Made by a program: the position numbers and the translations under genes
In this document: piece after piece, positions 32,943 through 42,033 of the stretch
Numbering within the stretch: position 1 is the stretch's first letter
Layout of the letters: the number at the start of each line of letters is the position of its first letter
The notes under the pieces: generated by a model
What the model was told of the DNA's origin: nothing
Seen by the model: only the letters and a program-made list of their open reading frames with translations
Databases searched by the model: none
Assembly: GCF_000711725.1 (NCBI RefSeq)
Contig: NZ_JONP01000011.1
Coordinates: 62,001-126,000 of the forward strand
DNA length: 64,000 bases
Source: Roseomonas aerilata DSM 19363
Lineage (GTDB): Bacteria; Pseudomonadota; Alphaproteobacteria; Acetobacterales; Acetobacteraceae
Direction: 5' to 3'

Positions 32943-35900
32943 GTGTTCCAAACTGTCCTCATCGCCAACCGCGGCGAGATCGCCGTCCGCATCGCGCGCA
33001 CCCTCAAGGCCATGGGCATCCGCAGCGTCGCCGTGCATTCGACGGCGGACCGCAACAGCGCGCATGTCACGGCCTGCGACGCGGCGGTGGAGCTGCCGGG
33101 CTTCTCGGCGGCGGAGACCTATCTCCGGCGCGACCTGATCATCGCCGCGGCAAAGGCCGAGGGGGCGCAGGCGGTCATCCCCGGCTACGGCTTCCTAGCG
33201 GAGAACGCGGATTTCGCGGAGGCCTGCGAGGCCGCCGGGCTGGCCTTCGTCGGCCCCACCGCGCAGCAGATGCGCGACTTCGGCCTCAAGCACGCCGCGC
33301 GCGCCATCGCCGAGGAGGCGGGCGTGCCGCTGACGCCCGGCACCGGCCTGCTGGAAAGCCTGGACGAGGCGCGGGGGGCGGCGGCGCGGCTCGGCTATCC
33401 CGTCATGCTCAAGAGCACGGCGGGCGGCGGCGGCATCGGGCTGACGCGCTGCGCCGACGAGACGGCGCTGGAAGCGGCCTGGGAGGCGGTGCAGCGGCTG
33501 GCCGCGAACTTCTTCAAGGACAGCGGCGTCTTCCTCGAGCGCTGCATCGATGACGCGCGGCACGTCGAGGTGCAGATCTTCGGCGATGGCCGCGGCAAGG
33601 TCGTGGCGCTGGGGGAGCGCGACTGCTCGCTGCAGCGGCGGAACCAGAAGGTGGTGGAGGAGACGCCCGCGCCGAACCTGCCGCAGGCGGTGCGCGCACG
33701 GCTGCTCGACTCCGCGGCGCGGCTGGGCGAGGCCGTCGGGTACCGCTCCGCCGGCACGGTCGAGTACATCTACGACCGCGCGCGGGAGGAGTTCTACTTC
33801 CTCGAGGTCAACACGCGGCTTCAGGTCGAGCATCCCGTCACGGAATCCGTGCTCGGCATCGATCTCGTGGAATGGATGATCCGCACCGCGGCCCGCACGC
33901 CGCCCTCGCTCGACGTGCTGCCCGAGCCTAAGGGCGCCTCGATCGAGGTGCGGCTCTATGCGGAGGATCCGGCGCACGGGTTCCAGCCCTCCCCCGGCAC
34001 GCTGACGGAGGTCCTCTTCCCCGCCGATGCGCGGGTGGACGGGTGGGTTTCCACGGGCACCGAGGTCTCGCCCTATTACGACCCGATGCTGGCGAAGCTG
34101 ATCGTTCATGCCGAGGATCGACCGGCCGCCATTGCGAAGCTGCGCGCGGCCCTCGACGCGACGCGGCTGGGCGGGATCGCGACGAACCTCGACTACCTCC
34201 GCCAGGTGGTGGCCTCCGCGGATTTCGCGGCTGGCGATGTTTCCACGCAGGCGCTCTCGCGCTTCGCCTATCACGCCCTGGCGGCGGAGGTGCTGGAGCC
34301 CGGCACCTTCAGCACGGTGCAGGATTATCCCGGCCGCGTCGGGCACTGGGACGTGGGCGTGCCGCCCTCCGGTCCGATGGACGACCTCGCCTTTCGTTTG
34401 GGCAACCGCATCGTCGGCAACCCGGAGGATGCGGCAGGGCTGGAATGCACGCTGGCTGGCCCGACGCTGCGCTTCCACACGGATGGCGTGGTCGCGCTCA
34501 CCGGCGCGCCGGCGCCGGCGACGCTGGACGGCGAGCCCGTGGCGTGGTGGGCGCCCGTGACGGTGCGCGCGGGCCAGGTGCTGGCGATCGGGCGCGCGAC
34601 GTCCGGCTGCCGCAGCTACCTCGCGGTGCGCGGGGGCTTTGACGTGCCGCTCTATCTCGGCAGCCGCTCTACCTTCGTGCTCGGGCAGTTCGGAGGACAT
34701 GCGGGGCGCGTGCTGCGGGCCGGCGACATGCTGCCGCTTGGACGCCCGGCCGCCAACGCGCCCGCGCCGGGCGCGGCACCGTTGGCCCTGGTGCCCGCCT
34801 ATCCCACGGAATGGGAGGTGGGCGTTCTCTACGGGCCGCACGGGGCGCCGGACTTCTTCACCACCGAGGCCATCGAAGGGTTCTTCGCGGCCGCCTTCGA
34901 GGTCCACTACAACTCCAACCGGCTGGGCATCCGCCTGATCGGCCCGAAGCCGACATGGACGCGCAGCGACGGCGGCGAGGCGGGGCTGCATCCTTCCAAC
35001 GTGCATGACTGCGAATACGCGATCGGCAGCGTGAACTTCACCGGCGACAGCCCGGTAATCCTCACGCGGGACGGGCCAAGCCTGGGCGGCTTCGTCTGCC
35101 CGGTGACGATCGCCAAGGCCGAGTTGTGGAAGGTGGGGCAGGCCAAGCCGGGCGACCGTATCCGCTTCCGGCCCATCCCCTTCGACACGGCACTGGCGCT
35201 GGAGCGCGCGCAGGATGCAGCGATCGCGTCGCTTTCCGCGCCGGATGTAGTTGCGATGCAGGCGCCCTCCCTCGCGCCGGAGGGCACCATCTCGGCCTGT
35301 GTGCTGGCGGAGTTGCCGGCGGAGGGCGACCGGCCGGAGGTGGCCTATCGCCAGGCGGGCGACCGCTACATCCTGCTCGAATACGGGCCGCCGGTGCTCG
35401 ACCTGCGCTTCCGCTTCCGCGTGCACGCGCTGATGGAGGCGCTCAGGGCCGATCCGGTGCCGGGCATCCTGGAACTCTCCCCCGGCGTGCGCTCGCTGCA
35501 GGTGAATTACGACAGCCGCGTGATCCACCAGCGCGCGCTGCTGGACGCGCTGATCGTGCTCGAGGCGAAGCTGCCGCCGGTGGCCGCCATGAAGGTGAAG
35601 ACCCGCGTGGTCCACCTGCCCATGGCCTTCGAGGACAGCGCGACGCTCGGCGCCGTGGACCGCTATCGCGAGACGGTGCGGGCCAGCGCGCCCTGGCTGC
35701 CGAACAACGTGGACTTCATCCAGCGCATCAACGGGCTGGCCACGCGGGAGGAGGTGAAGAGCACGATCTTCGCGACGAGCTACATGATCCTCGGCCTCGG
35801 CGACGTGTATCTCGGCGCGCCCTGTGCCGTGCCCGTCGATCCCCGCCATCGGCTGCTGACCAGCAAGTACAACCCCGCCCGCACCTTCACTGCCGAGGGC

Positions 35901-36536
35901 ACGGTCGGCATCGGCGGCGTCTACATGTGCATCTACGGGATGGACAGCCCGGGCGGGTACCAGCTGGTCGGGCGCACGCTGCCGATCTGGAACAAGTTCC
36001 TCCGCAACCCCGTTTTCGCGCCGGGCGAGCCCTGGCTGCTGAAATTCTTCGACCAGGTCCGCTACTACGAGGTGAGCGAGGCGGAGCTCGACCGGCTGCG
36101 CGACGACTTCCGCGAGGGCCGCGCCACGATCCGCATCGAGGAGGAGGTCTTCGACCTCGGCGCGCACGAGGCCTTTCTGGCCGAGCAGGCCGAGAGCATC
36201 GCCGCCTTCAAGGCCCGCCAGGCCGTCGCCTTCGAGAAGGAGGTGGCGCGCTGGCGCGAAGAGGACACGCAACCCGCCGCTGAGGTCGTGGAGGCGCCGC
36301 CAGAGGAGGAGATGGACGGGCGGAAGGTGGCCGCTGACATCCATGGCAGCGTGTGGAAGGTGCTGGTGGAGGAGGGGCAGATCGTCTCCGCCGGCGATGC
36401 GGTGGTCATCCTGGAGGCGATGAAGACGGAGTTGCGCGTCTCCGCCCCCATCGGCGGCACCATCCGCAGCATCCGCTGCCGGCAGGGGCGCCCCGTGACG
36501 GCCGGGGAAACGCTGCTGGTGATGGAGGAGGCCTAG
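32943..36536 (+). CDS. Urea carboxylase (or guanidine carboxylase)
   Basis: 1197 aa biotin enzyme with the full single-chain order. Biotin carboxylase ~1-450 (FQTVLIANRGEIAVRIARTL, KSTAGGGGIGLT, LEVNTRLQVEHPVTE); KipA-like carboxyltransferase ~455-780 (FSTVQDYPGRVGHWDVG, PPSGPMDD); KipI-like half ~810-1060 (LEYGPPVLDLRFRFRVHAL, NNVDFIQRINGL); biotin carrier ~1120-1195 with biotinyl-Lys in ILEAMKTEL (~1160). It makes allophanate from urea with ATP and bicarbonate, or carboxyguanidine from guanidine in related enzymes. No allophanate hydrolase or carboxyguanidine deiminase gene is adjacent. GTG start at 32943 places the first residues exactly at the family N-terminus. Its TAG shares CTAG with the convergent permease gene. 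Confidence 0.9.
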   Translation: MFQTVLIANRGEIAVRIARTLKAMGIRSVAVHSTADRNSAHVTACDAAVELPGFSAAETYLRRDLIIAAAKAEGAQAVIPGYGFLAENADFAEACEAAGLAFVGPTAQQMRDFGLKHAARAIAEEAGVPLTPGTGLLESLDEARGAAARLGYPVMLKSTAGGGGIGLTRCADETALEAAWEAVQRLAANFFKDSGVFLERCIDDARHVEVQIFGDGRGKVVALGERDCSLQRRNQKVVEETPAPNLPQAVRARLLDSAARLGEAVGYRSAGTVEYIYDRAREEFYFLEVNTRLQVEHPVTESVLGIDLVEWMIRTAARTPPSLDVLPEPKGASIEVRLYAEDPAHGFQPSPGTLTEVLFPADARVDGWVSTGTEVSPYYDPMLAKLIVHAEDRPAAIAKLRAALDATRLGGIATNLDYLRQVVASADFAAGDVSTQALSRFAYHALAAEVLEPGTFSTVQDYPGRVGHWDVGVPPSGPMDDLAFRLGNRIVGNPEDAAGLECTLAGPTLRFHTDGVVALTGAPAPATLDGEPVAWWAPVTVRAGQVLAIGRATSGCRSYLAVRGGFDVPLYLGSRSTFVLGQFGGHAGRVLRAGDMLPLGRPAANAPAPGAAPLALVPAYPTEWEVGVLYGPHGAPDFFTTEAIEGFFAAAFEVHYNSNRLGIRLIGPKPTWTRSDGGEAGLHPSNVHDCEYAIGSVNFTGDSPVILTRDGPSLGGFVCPVTIAKAELWKVGQAKPGDRIRFRPIPFDTALALERAQDAAIASLSAPDVVAMQAPSLAPEGTISACVLAELPAEGDRPEVAYRQAGDRYILLEYGPPVLDLRFRFRVHALMEALRADPVPGILELSPGVRSLQVNYDSRVIHQRALLDALIVLEAKLPPVAAMKVKTRVVHLPMAFEDSATLGAVDRYRETVRASAPWLPNNVDFIQRINGLATREEVKSTIFATSYMILGLGDVYLGAPCAVPVDPRHRLLTSKYNPARTFTAEGTVGIGGVYMCIYGMDSPGGYQLVGRTLPIWNKFLRNPVFAPGEPWLLKFFDQVRYYEVSEAELDRLRDDFREGRATIRIEEEVFDLGAHEAFLAEQAESIAAFKARQAVAFEKEVARWREEDTQPAAEVVEAPPEEEMDGRKVAADIHGSVWKVLVEEGQIVSAGDAVVILEAMKTELRVSAPIGGTIRSIRCRQGRPVTAGETLLVMEEA

Positions 36537-37816
36537 GAAAGCCCCAGGCTTCGCGCCGCCCCCAGGCGCGACAGGAGGGCGAGCAACCCGAAGGCACTGC
36601 CCGCCGCAATTCCGACCAGCGGCAGGCCAACGGCCGCCGAGACCTGGCCCGACATGGCCGAGCCCGCGACATCCCCCATGTTCAGGGAGGCCATGAAGAG
36701 AGCGAAGCGCGTGGCCGCCGCGGGGCCGAGGCTGGCCTGCATTACGGCGGGCGCGAGGGCGACGAAGAGCAGCGCGGGCATGACGGTGGAGAGGCCGAGC
36801 GCCAGCGGCCCCGCCGCCGCGGCCCAGCGGGGGTCCGACAGAAGGAGCAGGGCGGCTGCGCCAACATGCGAGACGGCGCAGAGGGCGAGTAGGATCGCCA
36901 GCGCGCGGGAGGTGCCCTCGCGGTCTGTCCACCACCCCACCAGCAGGGCGCCGACCGTGCCGGTGACAAGGGCGGTCGCGGCCTGGAAGCGTGACAAGGC
37001 CTCCGCTTCCCACCCCCGGTGCTGGATGAGTTCGACGGTCAGCGGAAGGCGGAACAGGGCGCCCGCGTAGTCGGTGGCGAAGCAGATCGCGAGCAGGATG
37101 AGGGTGGTGCCGCCGGAGAAGCTGGCCGCCAGGCGCCGCAGGAGTTGGAACAAGGTTTCGCCGGCCACCTGCGCCGGGGCGGGGCGCAACGAGAGTACGG
37201 CATCCTCCACCCGTTCGCGCACAATGAGGGGCAGAAGCAGCGCGAGGACGCCGATCGCCAGCAGCACGATGGCGGAGGCGTGCAGGCCATGGGCCGGCAG
37301 CATCCAGGCGAAGAGCGCGGCGCCGAGCGCGGCGCCGCAGACGAAGCCGACGCGGGTAATTGCGTTCGCGGTTCCCAGACGCTCGGCGGGCACGTTGTCG
37401 ATGATCATGCCGTCGGTCGCCGTGTCCGTCAGGGCGGCGAAGGCGCTCTGGACGAGGAAGACGGCGCTGACGATGGGCAAGCCCGCCACGCTCTCGTCCT
37501 CCACCAGCAACAGGCGGGCGAGGGCGAGCAGCGAGAGGGTAAGCGCCGCCACCACCCAGAAGCGGCGCCGGCCCATGGCGAAGCCGCCGAAGCGGTCCAC
37601 CACCGGGCCCCAGAGGGGTTGCAGGATCCAGGGCAGGCCGACGGTCGCGACATGCGCGCCGACCGCCGCCGCCGTCGCGCCCATGGCCGCGTAGTGGTTC
37701 GGCAGGGCGGTGAGGGCGAAGCCGGCGACGAGACCCTGATAGGCGTAGAGGCCGCAGATGACCGCGTAGCGCCAAGCGGGCGCGGCGATCAGCGGGCCGG
37801 CGGTGTCAGCGCGCAT
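36533..37816 (-). CDS. MFS permease, last gene of the YcaO operon
   Basis: 427 aa with twelve hydrophobic segments. Early motif GLPWILQPLWGPVVDRFG and the MFS loop MGRRRFWVV; TDTATDGMIIDNVPAERLGTANAI resembles AmpG/PAT-type permeases, which move muropeptides, siderophores or CoA esters. ATG at 37816 overlaps the end of the glycosyltransferase gene by 11 nt, so it belongs to the long minus-strand operon, probably as exporter or importer of the product. The stop codon shares CTAG with urea carboxylase. Confidence 0.85.
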   Translation of the reverse strand: MRADTAGPLIAAPAWRYAVICGLYAYQGLVAGFALTALPNHYAAMGATAAAVGAHVATVGLPWILQPLWGPVVDRFGGFAMGRRRFWVVAALTLSLLALARLLLVEDESVAGLPIVSAVFLVQSAFAALTDTATDGMIIDNVPAERLGTANAITRVGFVCGAALGAALFAWMLPAHGLHASAIVLLAIGVLALLLPLIVRERVEDAVLSLRPAPAQVAGETLFQLLRRLAASFSGGTTLILLAICFATDYAGALFRLPLTVELIQHRGWEAEALSRFQAATALVTGTVGALLVGWWTDREGTSRALAILLALCAVSHVGAAALLLLSDPRWAAAAGPLALGLSTVMPALLFVALAPAVMQASLGPAAATRFALFMASLNMGDVAGSAMSGQVSAAVGLPLVGIAAGSAFGLLALLSRLGAARSLGLS

Positions 37817-39392
37817 CGGGCGCGGCCGTGAGGACGCAGAAGGGAATGGCGAGCAGCAGCCCCGCGAGGGCAGGCAGCCCGGCCAGCACGGCGAAGGCGG
37901 AGCCGGAAGCGGCGAGCAGGGAGAGGATGAGCAGGCCTGCCAGGGTGTGCGGCCAGAGAAGCACCGCGGCCTCCCGCCAGGAGACGCGACGCTCGGCGCG
38001 ATGCTGCGCGGCCCAGGTGCCGCGGCGCAGGCCGAGGGCATGGGCGAGCACCGTCAGCGTCTTGTCGAAGGCCGCGATGGGATCGAAGAGGAGGAGGAAG
38101 AGGCTCTCGGCCAGGGCGGTGCGGAAATAGGGCCAGCCAGCGCCCTGGAGGAGCGCGACGGCGTGGCCGGCCAGGCGCGGCAGGTGCAGCGCCGCGTAGC
38201 CGAGGACCAGCAGCAGGATCAGCGCGCCGCGCGGCGTTCCCTCCCCGTCCGTCGCGGCGTTGATCGCGGCCAGCGGCAGCATGGCGAACCAGAGCGGACC
38301 GAGGACGTAGTGCAGGATGGCCTGCAGCATCTGGAACCGCCCGAGCGCGCCGAGGGAGGGATCGCGCAGCAGGTGGCGGTACTGCAGGTTGCCCGCCGCC
38401 CAGCGGCGGTCCCGCACGAGGAACTCCGGCAGGTTCGGCGGGTGGGATTCACGCGATCCCGCGCCCTCTGGTGATGGGTCTGGCAGCACGCGCACGGCCC
38501 AGCCGGCCGCGTGCAGGCGCGCCGCCTCCACATGATCGTGGGAAAGAATATGGCTGCCGTCCGGCAGCGGCGACAGGCGACAATGGGTGCTGAACGGCGC
38601 GATGCGGAGGAGGGCATTGTGCCCCCAGAAGGGCCCCTCCGCCCCCTGCCACCAGTCCTGCCCGACCGCCCAGGTAAGCGAACCCGGACGATGGCCGGCG
38701 CCGAGGAGGCGGCCGAAAGGCGCCGCGGCCGGGCGGCCGGAAATGGTGGACTGGAGGATGGCGAGGTGAGGGTCGGCCTCCATCGCCCGCACCATGCGCA
38801 GAACGGCCTCGGGCGTCATCTCGGAATCGGCGTCCAGCAGCAGTATAAGGTCGAAGCCGGCCGAATGGCGGTCGAGAAAGTCCATCACGTTGCCGGCCTT
38901 GTAGCCGGTGTTCTCCCCTCGCCGGCGGTAGATCACGGCCCCATCCGGACGGCCCGCGACGAGGCGGCGGACGGCGGCACCCTCCGCCTCGGCGTGGCAG
39001 GGATCGGCCGTGTCGGAGAGGATGGCGAGGGCGAAGTGGCCTCCATGGCCCCTCGCCGCCAACCCGTCGAGCAGGCGCGCGAGGGGCGGGAGCACGGCAT
39101 CCATGTCCTCGTCGCGGATGCAGACGGCGAGAAGAGTGTGGAGCACGAGGGGCCCGCCGGCGGGCGCGGGTGCCTCGGCCTGACCGCGAAGCCGAATGGC
39201 GGCGCCGAGGATGCCCGTTGCGGCGGAAAGGCCCAGCCAGGGCGCATTGGCCAGCAGGCATAGGAGAAGCAGCACCTCCCAGACCGTCCAGCCGCCGGGG
39301 GCAAGCACCCGGAACCCGAGATCAACCAGCACCAGCGCGACGAGGGCGACGAGGACGGCGAAGAGCCGGCGGCGCTCCGCGGTCACCTCCAC
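37806..39392 (-). CDS. OpgH/MdoH-like family 2 glucosyltransferase
   Basis: About 528 aa. Membrane helices at the N-terminus (RLFAVLVALVALVLVDLGF, WEVLLLLCLLANAPWLGL) and C-terminus flank a GT2 domain with LLLDADSEMTPEAVL (metal DxD), HILSHDHVEAARL and RRWAAGNLQYRHLL in place of Q/RxxRW. This is the OpgH pattern; OpgH builds the beta-glucan backbone of osmoregulated periplasmic glucans. It is shorter than enterobacterial OpgH (about 850 aa), and no opgG neighbour exists. In this operon it may glucosylate the operon's product instead. Start is probably GTG near 39392; the next gene upstream ends about 10 nt before. Confidence 0.8.
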   Translation of the reverse strand: MEVTAERRRLFAVLVALVALVLVDLGFRVLAPGGWTVWEVLLLLCLLANAPWLGLSAATGILGAAIRLRGQAEAPAPAGGPLVLHTLLAVCIRDEDMDAVLPPLARLLDGLAARGHGGHFALAILSDTADPCHAEAEGAAVRRLVAGRPDGAVIYRRRGENTGYKAGNVMDFLDRHSAGFDLILLLDADSEMTPEAVLRMVRAMEADPHLAILQSTISGRPAAAPFGRLLGAGHRPGSLTWAVGQDWWQGAEGPFWGHNALLRIAPFSTHCRLSPLPDGSHILSHDHVEAARLHAAGWAVRVLPDPSPEGAGSRESHPPNLPEFLVRDRRWAAGNLQYRHLLRDPSLGALGRFQMLQAILHYVLGPLWFAMLPLAAINAATDGEGTPRGALILLLVLGYAALHLPRLAGHAVALLQGAGWPYFRTALAESLFLLLFDPIAAFDKTLTVLAHALGLRRGTWAAQHRAERRVSWREAAVLLWPHTLAGLLILSLLAASGSAFAVLAGLPALAGLLLAIPFCVLTAAPDAR

Positions 39393-39402
39393 GGGTGGGC
39401 GT

Positions 39403-40035
39403 TCACGCTGGCGCGCCGCGGAGCAGGGCGGCGGCCTCGTCGAGCACGGCGGCGATCCGGGCGGGGATGGCCGGGCTGGTGCAGACATAGGTCGGGCTGG
39501 GATGGGGCATGGCCAGCACGGGCAACGCGGCACGGGCAGCATGGATCACCGGCTCCGCCGCGGCAGCGAAACGCCCGGCCAGCACGGCGACGCGAAGCTG
39601 CGGCATCAGCTCCAGCAGCGCGGGCAGGAAGCCGAGGCCGGTGCGCAGCTCCGCCATCCGCGGCGCGCGGTTGAGGGCGCCGGGCGCGTGAATGATCCAG
39701 GGCACGGCGTTCCAGATCAGCGTATCACCCCGCGCGATGCCGGCGGCGCCGAGGAAGCGGCGGAGGTTGGCACCGGTGCCGCCGGACTTGTCGCGCGAGA
39801 CGATGGCGTGCTCGTGCGACATGCGCGGACCCGGCGTCTCCAGCAGGAGGAGGAGCCGCGCCTCCACGCCGCCGTCCAGCGGGTCCGGGTCGGGCACGGG
39901 GCGACCGGTGGCCTCGCGGATGCGGTGGGCGAGCGCTCGGACGGGGGCCGTATGCGGCGCGGTTTCCAGCAGGATCTGGCGCGCCTCGAGTTCCACCGGG
40001 TTGGACAAGGCACCGGCGTAGGGGCCGCGCGGCAT
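39403..40035 (-). CDS. Uracil-DNA-glycosylase-superfamily protein
   Basis: 210 aa with the UDG fold signature in weakened form: LLLLETPGPRMS where family 4/5 enzymes have GEAPG, NAVPWIIH (compare the N-containing motif), and PHPSPTYV corresponding to the HPS motif. No four-Cys iron-sulfur cluster is seen. A DNA-repair role is possible, but its place inside a biosynthetic operon, with a TGATG junction to the deacetylase gene and a ~10-nt gap to the glycosyltransferase gene, suggests a glycosidase-like or unrelated role. That is inference. Confidence 0.75.
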   Translation of the reverse strand: MPRGPYAGALSNPVELEARQILLETAPHTAPVRALAHRIREATGRPVPDPDPLDGGVEARLLLLLETPGPRMSHEHAIVSRDKSGGTGANLRRFLGAAGIARGDTLIWNAVPWIIHAPGALNRAPRMAELRTGLGFLPALLELMPQLRVAVLAGRFAAAAEPVIHAARAALPVLAMPHPSPTYVCTSPAIPARIAAVLDEAAALLRGAPA

Positions 40036-40772
40036 CAGGCGGCCCGGGTCAGTGCCGGCGCGTGGCCCTGGGCGCGCGCCATCTCCTCCCCGCCCGTCGC
40101 GGCCAGGGCGCGGGCGAGGCCGGCGGGGCCGCCGAACTGGTAACCGAGCTGGGTGGCATAGGCCGCGCAGGCGGCGTGCTTCGCCGCGGGGTCCGTGGGC
40201 AGCGCGGCCTCGGGGAAGCGGGAAAGCATCGCCTCGAAAGGGCGGTGGGGCGTGTCGGCGCGCGTCGTGTAGGGGAAGTCCCGCCACCAGAGGATGGGCA
40301 GGCCGGGATCCACCATCTGGATCGCGCGCACGGTGAGGACGTGGTCCACATGCCCGCCGATGGCCTGCGGGGCGAGGAGCAGGTCCGGCCGCAGGGTGGC
40401 CAGCAACCGCTCGATCGTCTCGGCGGCGTCGAGATGCGCCATGTCGTCCGCGCGCGGCGTGGCGAAGAGGGCGGCGGCGGAGGTGTAGCCGCGATGCGGG
40501 GCCTCGCGCAGCGGCAGGTGCAGCGGGCGGACACGAAGGGCGGCGCAGGCTTCCCGGTCCTCCGCCCGGCGGATCGCCATGTAGTCGGCATCCGGCGGCA
40601 AGCCCTTGTCTGTCTGGCAGGCGAGGGCGAAGCCGCTGGGGTGGGGCACGGTCGCGGTGAAGATCGTGGCCACCACCACTTCCCAGCCCTCCTGCGCCAG
40701 GCGGGCAAGGGCCCCTCCGGCGGAGAAGGCGGCGTCGTCGAGATGCGGCGAGAGGGCGAGGGCGAGCGGCAT
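40035..40772 (-). CDS. PIG-L/LmbE-family deacetylase
   Basis: 245 aa zinc-dependent N-deacetylase fold: ALALSPHLDDAAFSAGGAL (PHxDD motif, zinc Asp) at the N-terminus and GGHVDHVLT (HxxH zinc motif, ~140). Relatives remove N-acetyl groups from GlcNAc-inositol (MshB), GlcNAc-malate (BshB) and GlcNAc-PI. In the same operon a GT4 enzyme and an inositol-phosphate synthase complete a mycothiol-like early set. Stop and start interlock with the UDG-like gene (TGATG); 12 nt separate it from the GT4 gene upstream. Confidence 0.88.
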   Translation of the reverse strand: MPLALALSPHLDDAAFSAGGALARLAQEGWEVVVATIFTATVPHPSGFALACQTDKGLPPDADYMAIRRAEDREACAALRVRPLHLPLREAPHRGYTSAAALFATPRADDMAHLDAAETIERLLATLRPDLLLAPQAIGGHVDHVLTVRAIQMVDPGLPILWWRDFPYTTRADTPHRPFEAMLSRFPEAALPTDPAAKHAACAAYATQLGYQFGGPAGLARALAATGGEEMARAQGHAPALTRAA

Positions 40773-40784
40773 CCGGCAGCAGCG

Positions 40785-42023
40785 TCAGAGCAGGTGCGGG
40801 GTTGCGCGGAAGCGGCAGTCGGAGACGGGCAGAACGGGGTCGAAACCGGTATCGGGCCGCATGCCCCGCACCTCCTCGTAGACGCCCATGATCTGCCGCC
40901 CCACCGCCTCCCAGGAATAGGTGCGGCGGCACTCTTCCAGCGCTGTTGCCGCGAGGCGGGCGCGAAGCGGGGCGTCCTGGATGATGCGGCGGAGATTCGT
41001 GACCAGGGCCGGGATATCGCCGGGATCGGAGAGCAGCCCGTTCCTCTCGTGGCGCAGGCAGTCCACCACGCCGACGGCGTTGCAGGACACTGTGGGCAGC
41101 CCGCTCGCCATGGCTTCGAGCACGGTGTTCGAGAAGCCCTCGGCATAGGTGGGGGAGACGAAGACGTCAGCCTGCCGGTAGAGGGCGGGCGCGGCCTCGT
41201 AATCGGCGTAGCCGGAGAAGTTCGTGCCGAGCTTCAGCGCGGCGTCGCGCTCGCGGCAGGCGTCGAGGTCGGGGCCGATGCCGCTGATGGTGGCGGCGAA
41301 GGGGACGCCCTCGTCGCGCAGGACGGCCAGCGCGTCGAGCATGTCGAGCGCGCCTTTCCGCCGGTCCACGCGGCCGTGGTAGAGCAAGCGGACCGGGTCC
41401 TCCGCGTCGCCGGGCCGGTGGCCGGAGCCAGGGTGAAAGCGGTCCACCTCCACGGCACCGGGAACGATGGTGAAGCGCTCGCGCGCCACGCCGAGCCGGT
41501 CCACCACTTCCTGCGCGAAGCTGTCGCAGCCGATCAGCAGCCGGTCCGCATGGTTGAGGACGCGGAGCATCGCCTGGCGGTGCGTCTCGCAGCAGGAGCC
41601 GACCCAGTGACCGTCGCCGCCCTGGATGGAGACGACAGTCGGCACGCCGATGCGCTGCGCCGCCAGCAGCACGGCCCAGCCGTTGGGATAGCCGTATTGC
41701 GCGTGCAGCACGTTGAAGGGCTTCCTCGCGTGCTCCGCCAGGATGGTGCTCACCATGTCCTCGACGTCGCGCTCGAAATCCGCGCCGCCGGGCTCGGTGA
41801 AGGCTTCCTCGCCCAGCGACCGACGGCCAATGACCTTCACGCCCGGCACCTCCGGCGGCGGGCCGCCGCCATAGACGCGAGTGCCCGTGGGGTCGCCGCG
41901 ATACTGGCTGACCATCGTTACGTCGTGCCCGGCAGCCACGAGCTGTCGCAGCAGGTTGATGGCGTAGACGCTCATTCCCGAGATGGCCGGGAAGAAGCGG
42001 CGGGAGAGGAAGAGGACCCTCAT
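40785..42023 (-). CDS. Family 4 glycosyltransferase (MshA/BshA-like)
   Basis: 412 aa GT-B retaining transferase. N-terminal acceptor loop SGMSVYAINLLRQLVAAGH (~15-33) is like the GGMNVYV loop of MshA; interdomain IVPGAVEVDRFHPG; donor site LLYHGRVDRRKGALDMLDA; EX7E signature SPTYAEGFSNTVLEAMASG. It also contains GGDGHW and CC near SCCETHRQ. Relatives transfer GlcNAc to inositol 3-phosphate or malate. The donor and acceptor here are not proven. Overlap-free, 10-12 nt from both neighbours in the operon. Confidence 0.87.
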   Translation of the reverse strand: MRVLFLSRRFFPAISGMSVYAINLLRQLVAAGHDVTMVSQYRGDPTGTRVYGGGPPPEVPGVKVIGRRSLGEEAFTEPGGADFERDVEDMVSTILAEHARKPFNVLHAQYGYPNGWAVLLAAQRIGVPTVVSIQGGDGHWVGSCCETHRQAMLRVLNHADRLLIGCDSFAQEVVDRLGVARERFTIVPGAVEVDRFHPGSGHRPGDAEDPVRLLYHGRVDRRKGALDMLDALAVLRDEGVPFAATISGIGPDLDACRERDAALKLGTNFSGYADYEAAPALYRQADVFVSPTYAEGFSNTVLEAMASGLPTVSCNAVGVVDCLRHERNGLLSDPGDIPALVTNLRRIIQDAPLRARLAATALEECRRTYSWEAVGRQIMGVYEEVRGMRPDTGFDPVLPVSDCRFRATPHLL

Positions 42024-42033
42024 GCGCCCCTCT

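Noticed and set aside
33195-37775. A 1526-codon open frame on the minus strand
   Set aside because: It is antisense to urea carboxylase and out of frame with the MFS gene; composition is Arg/His/Gly-rich with no domains. An artefact of GC-rich codon bias.
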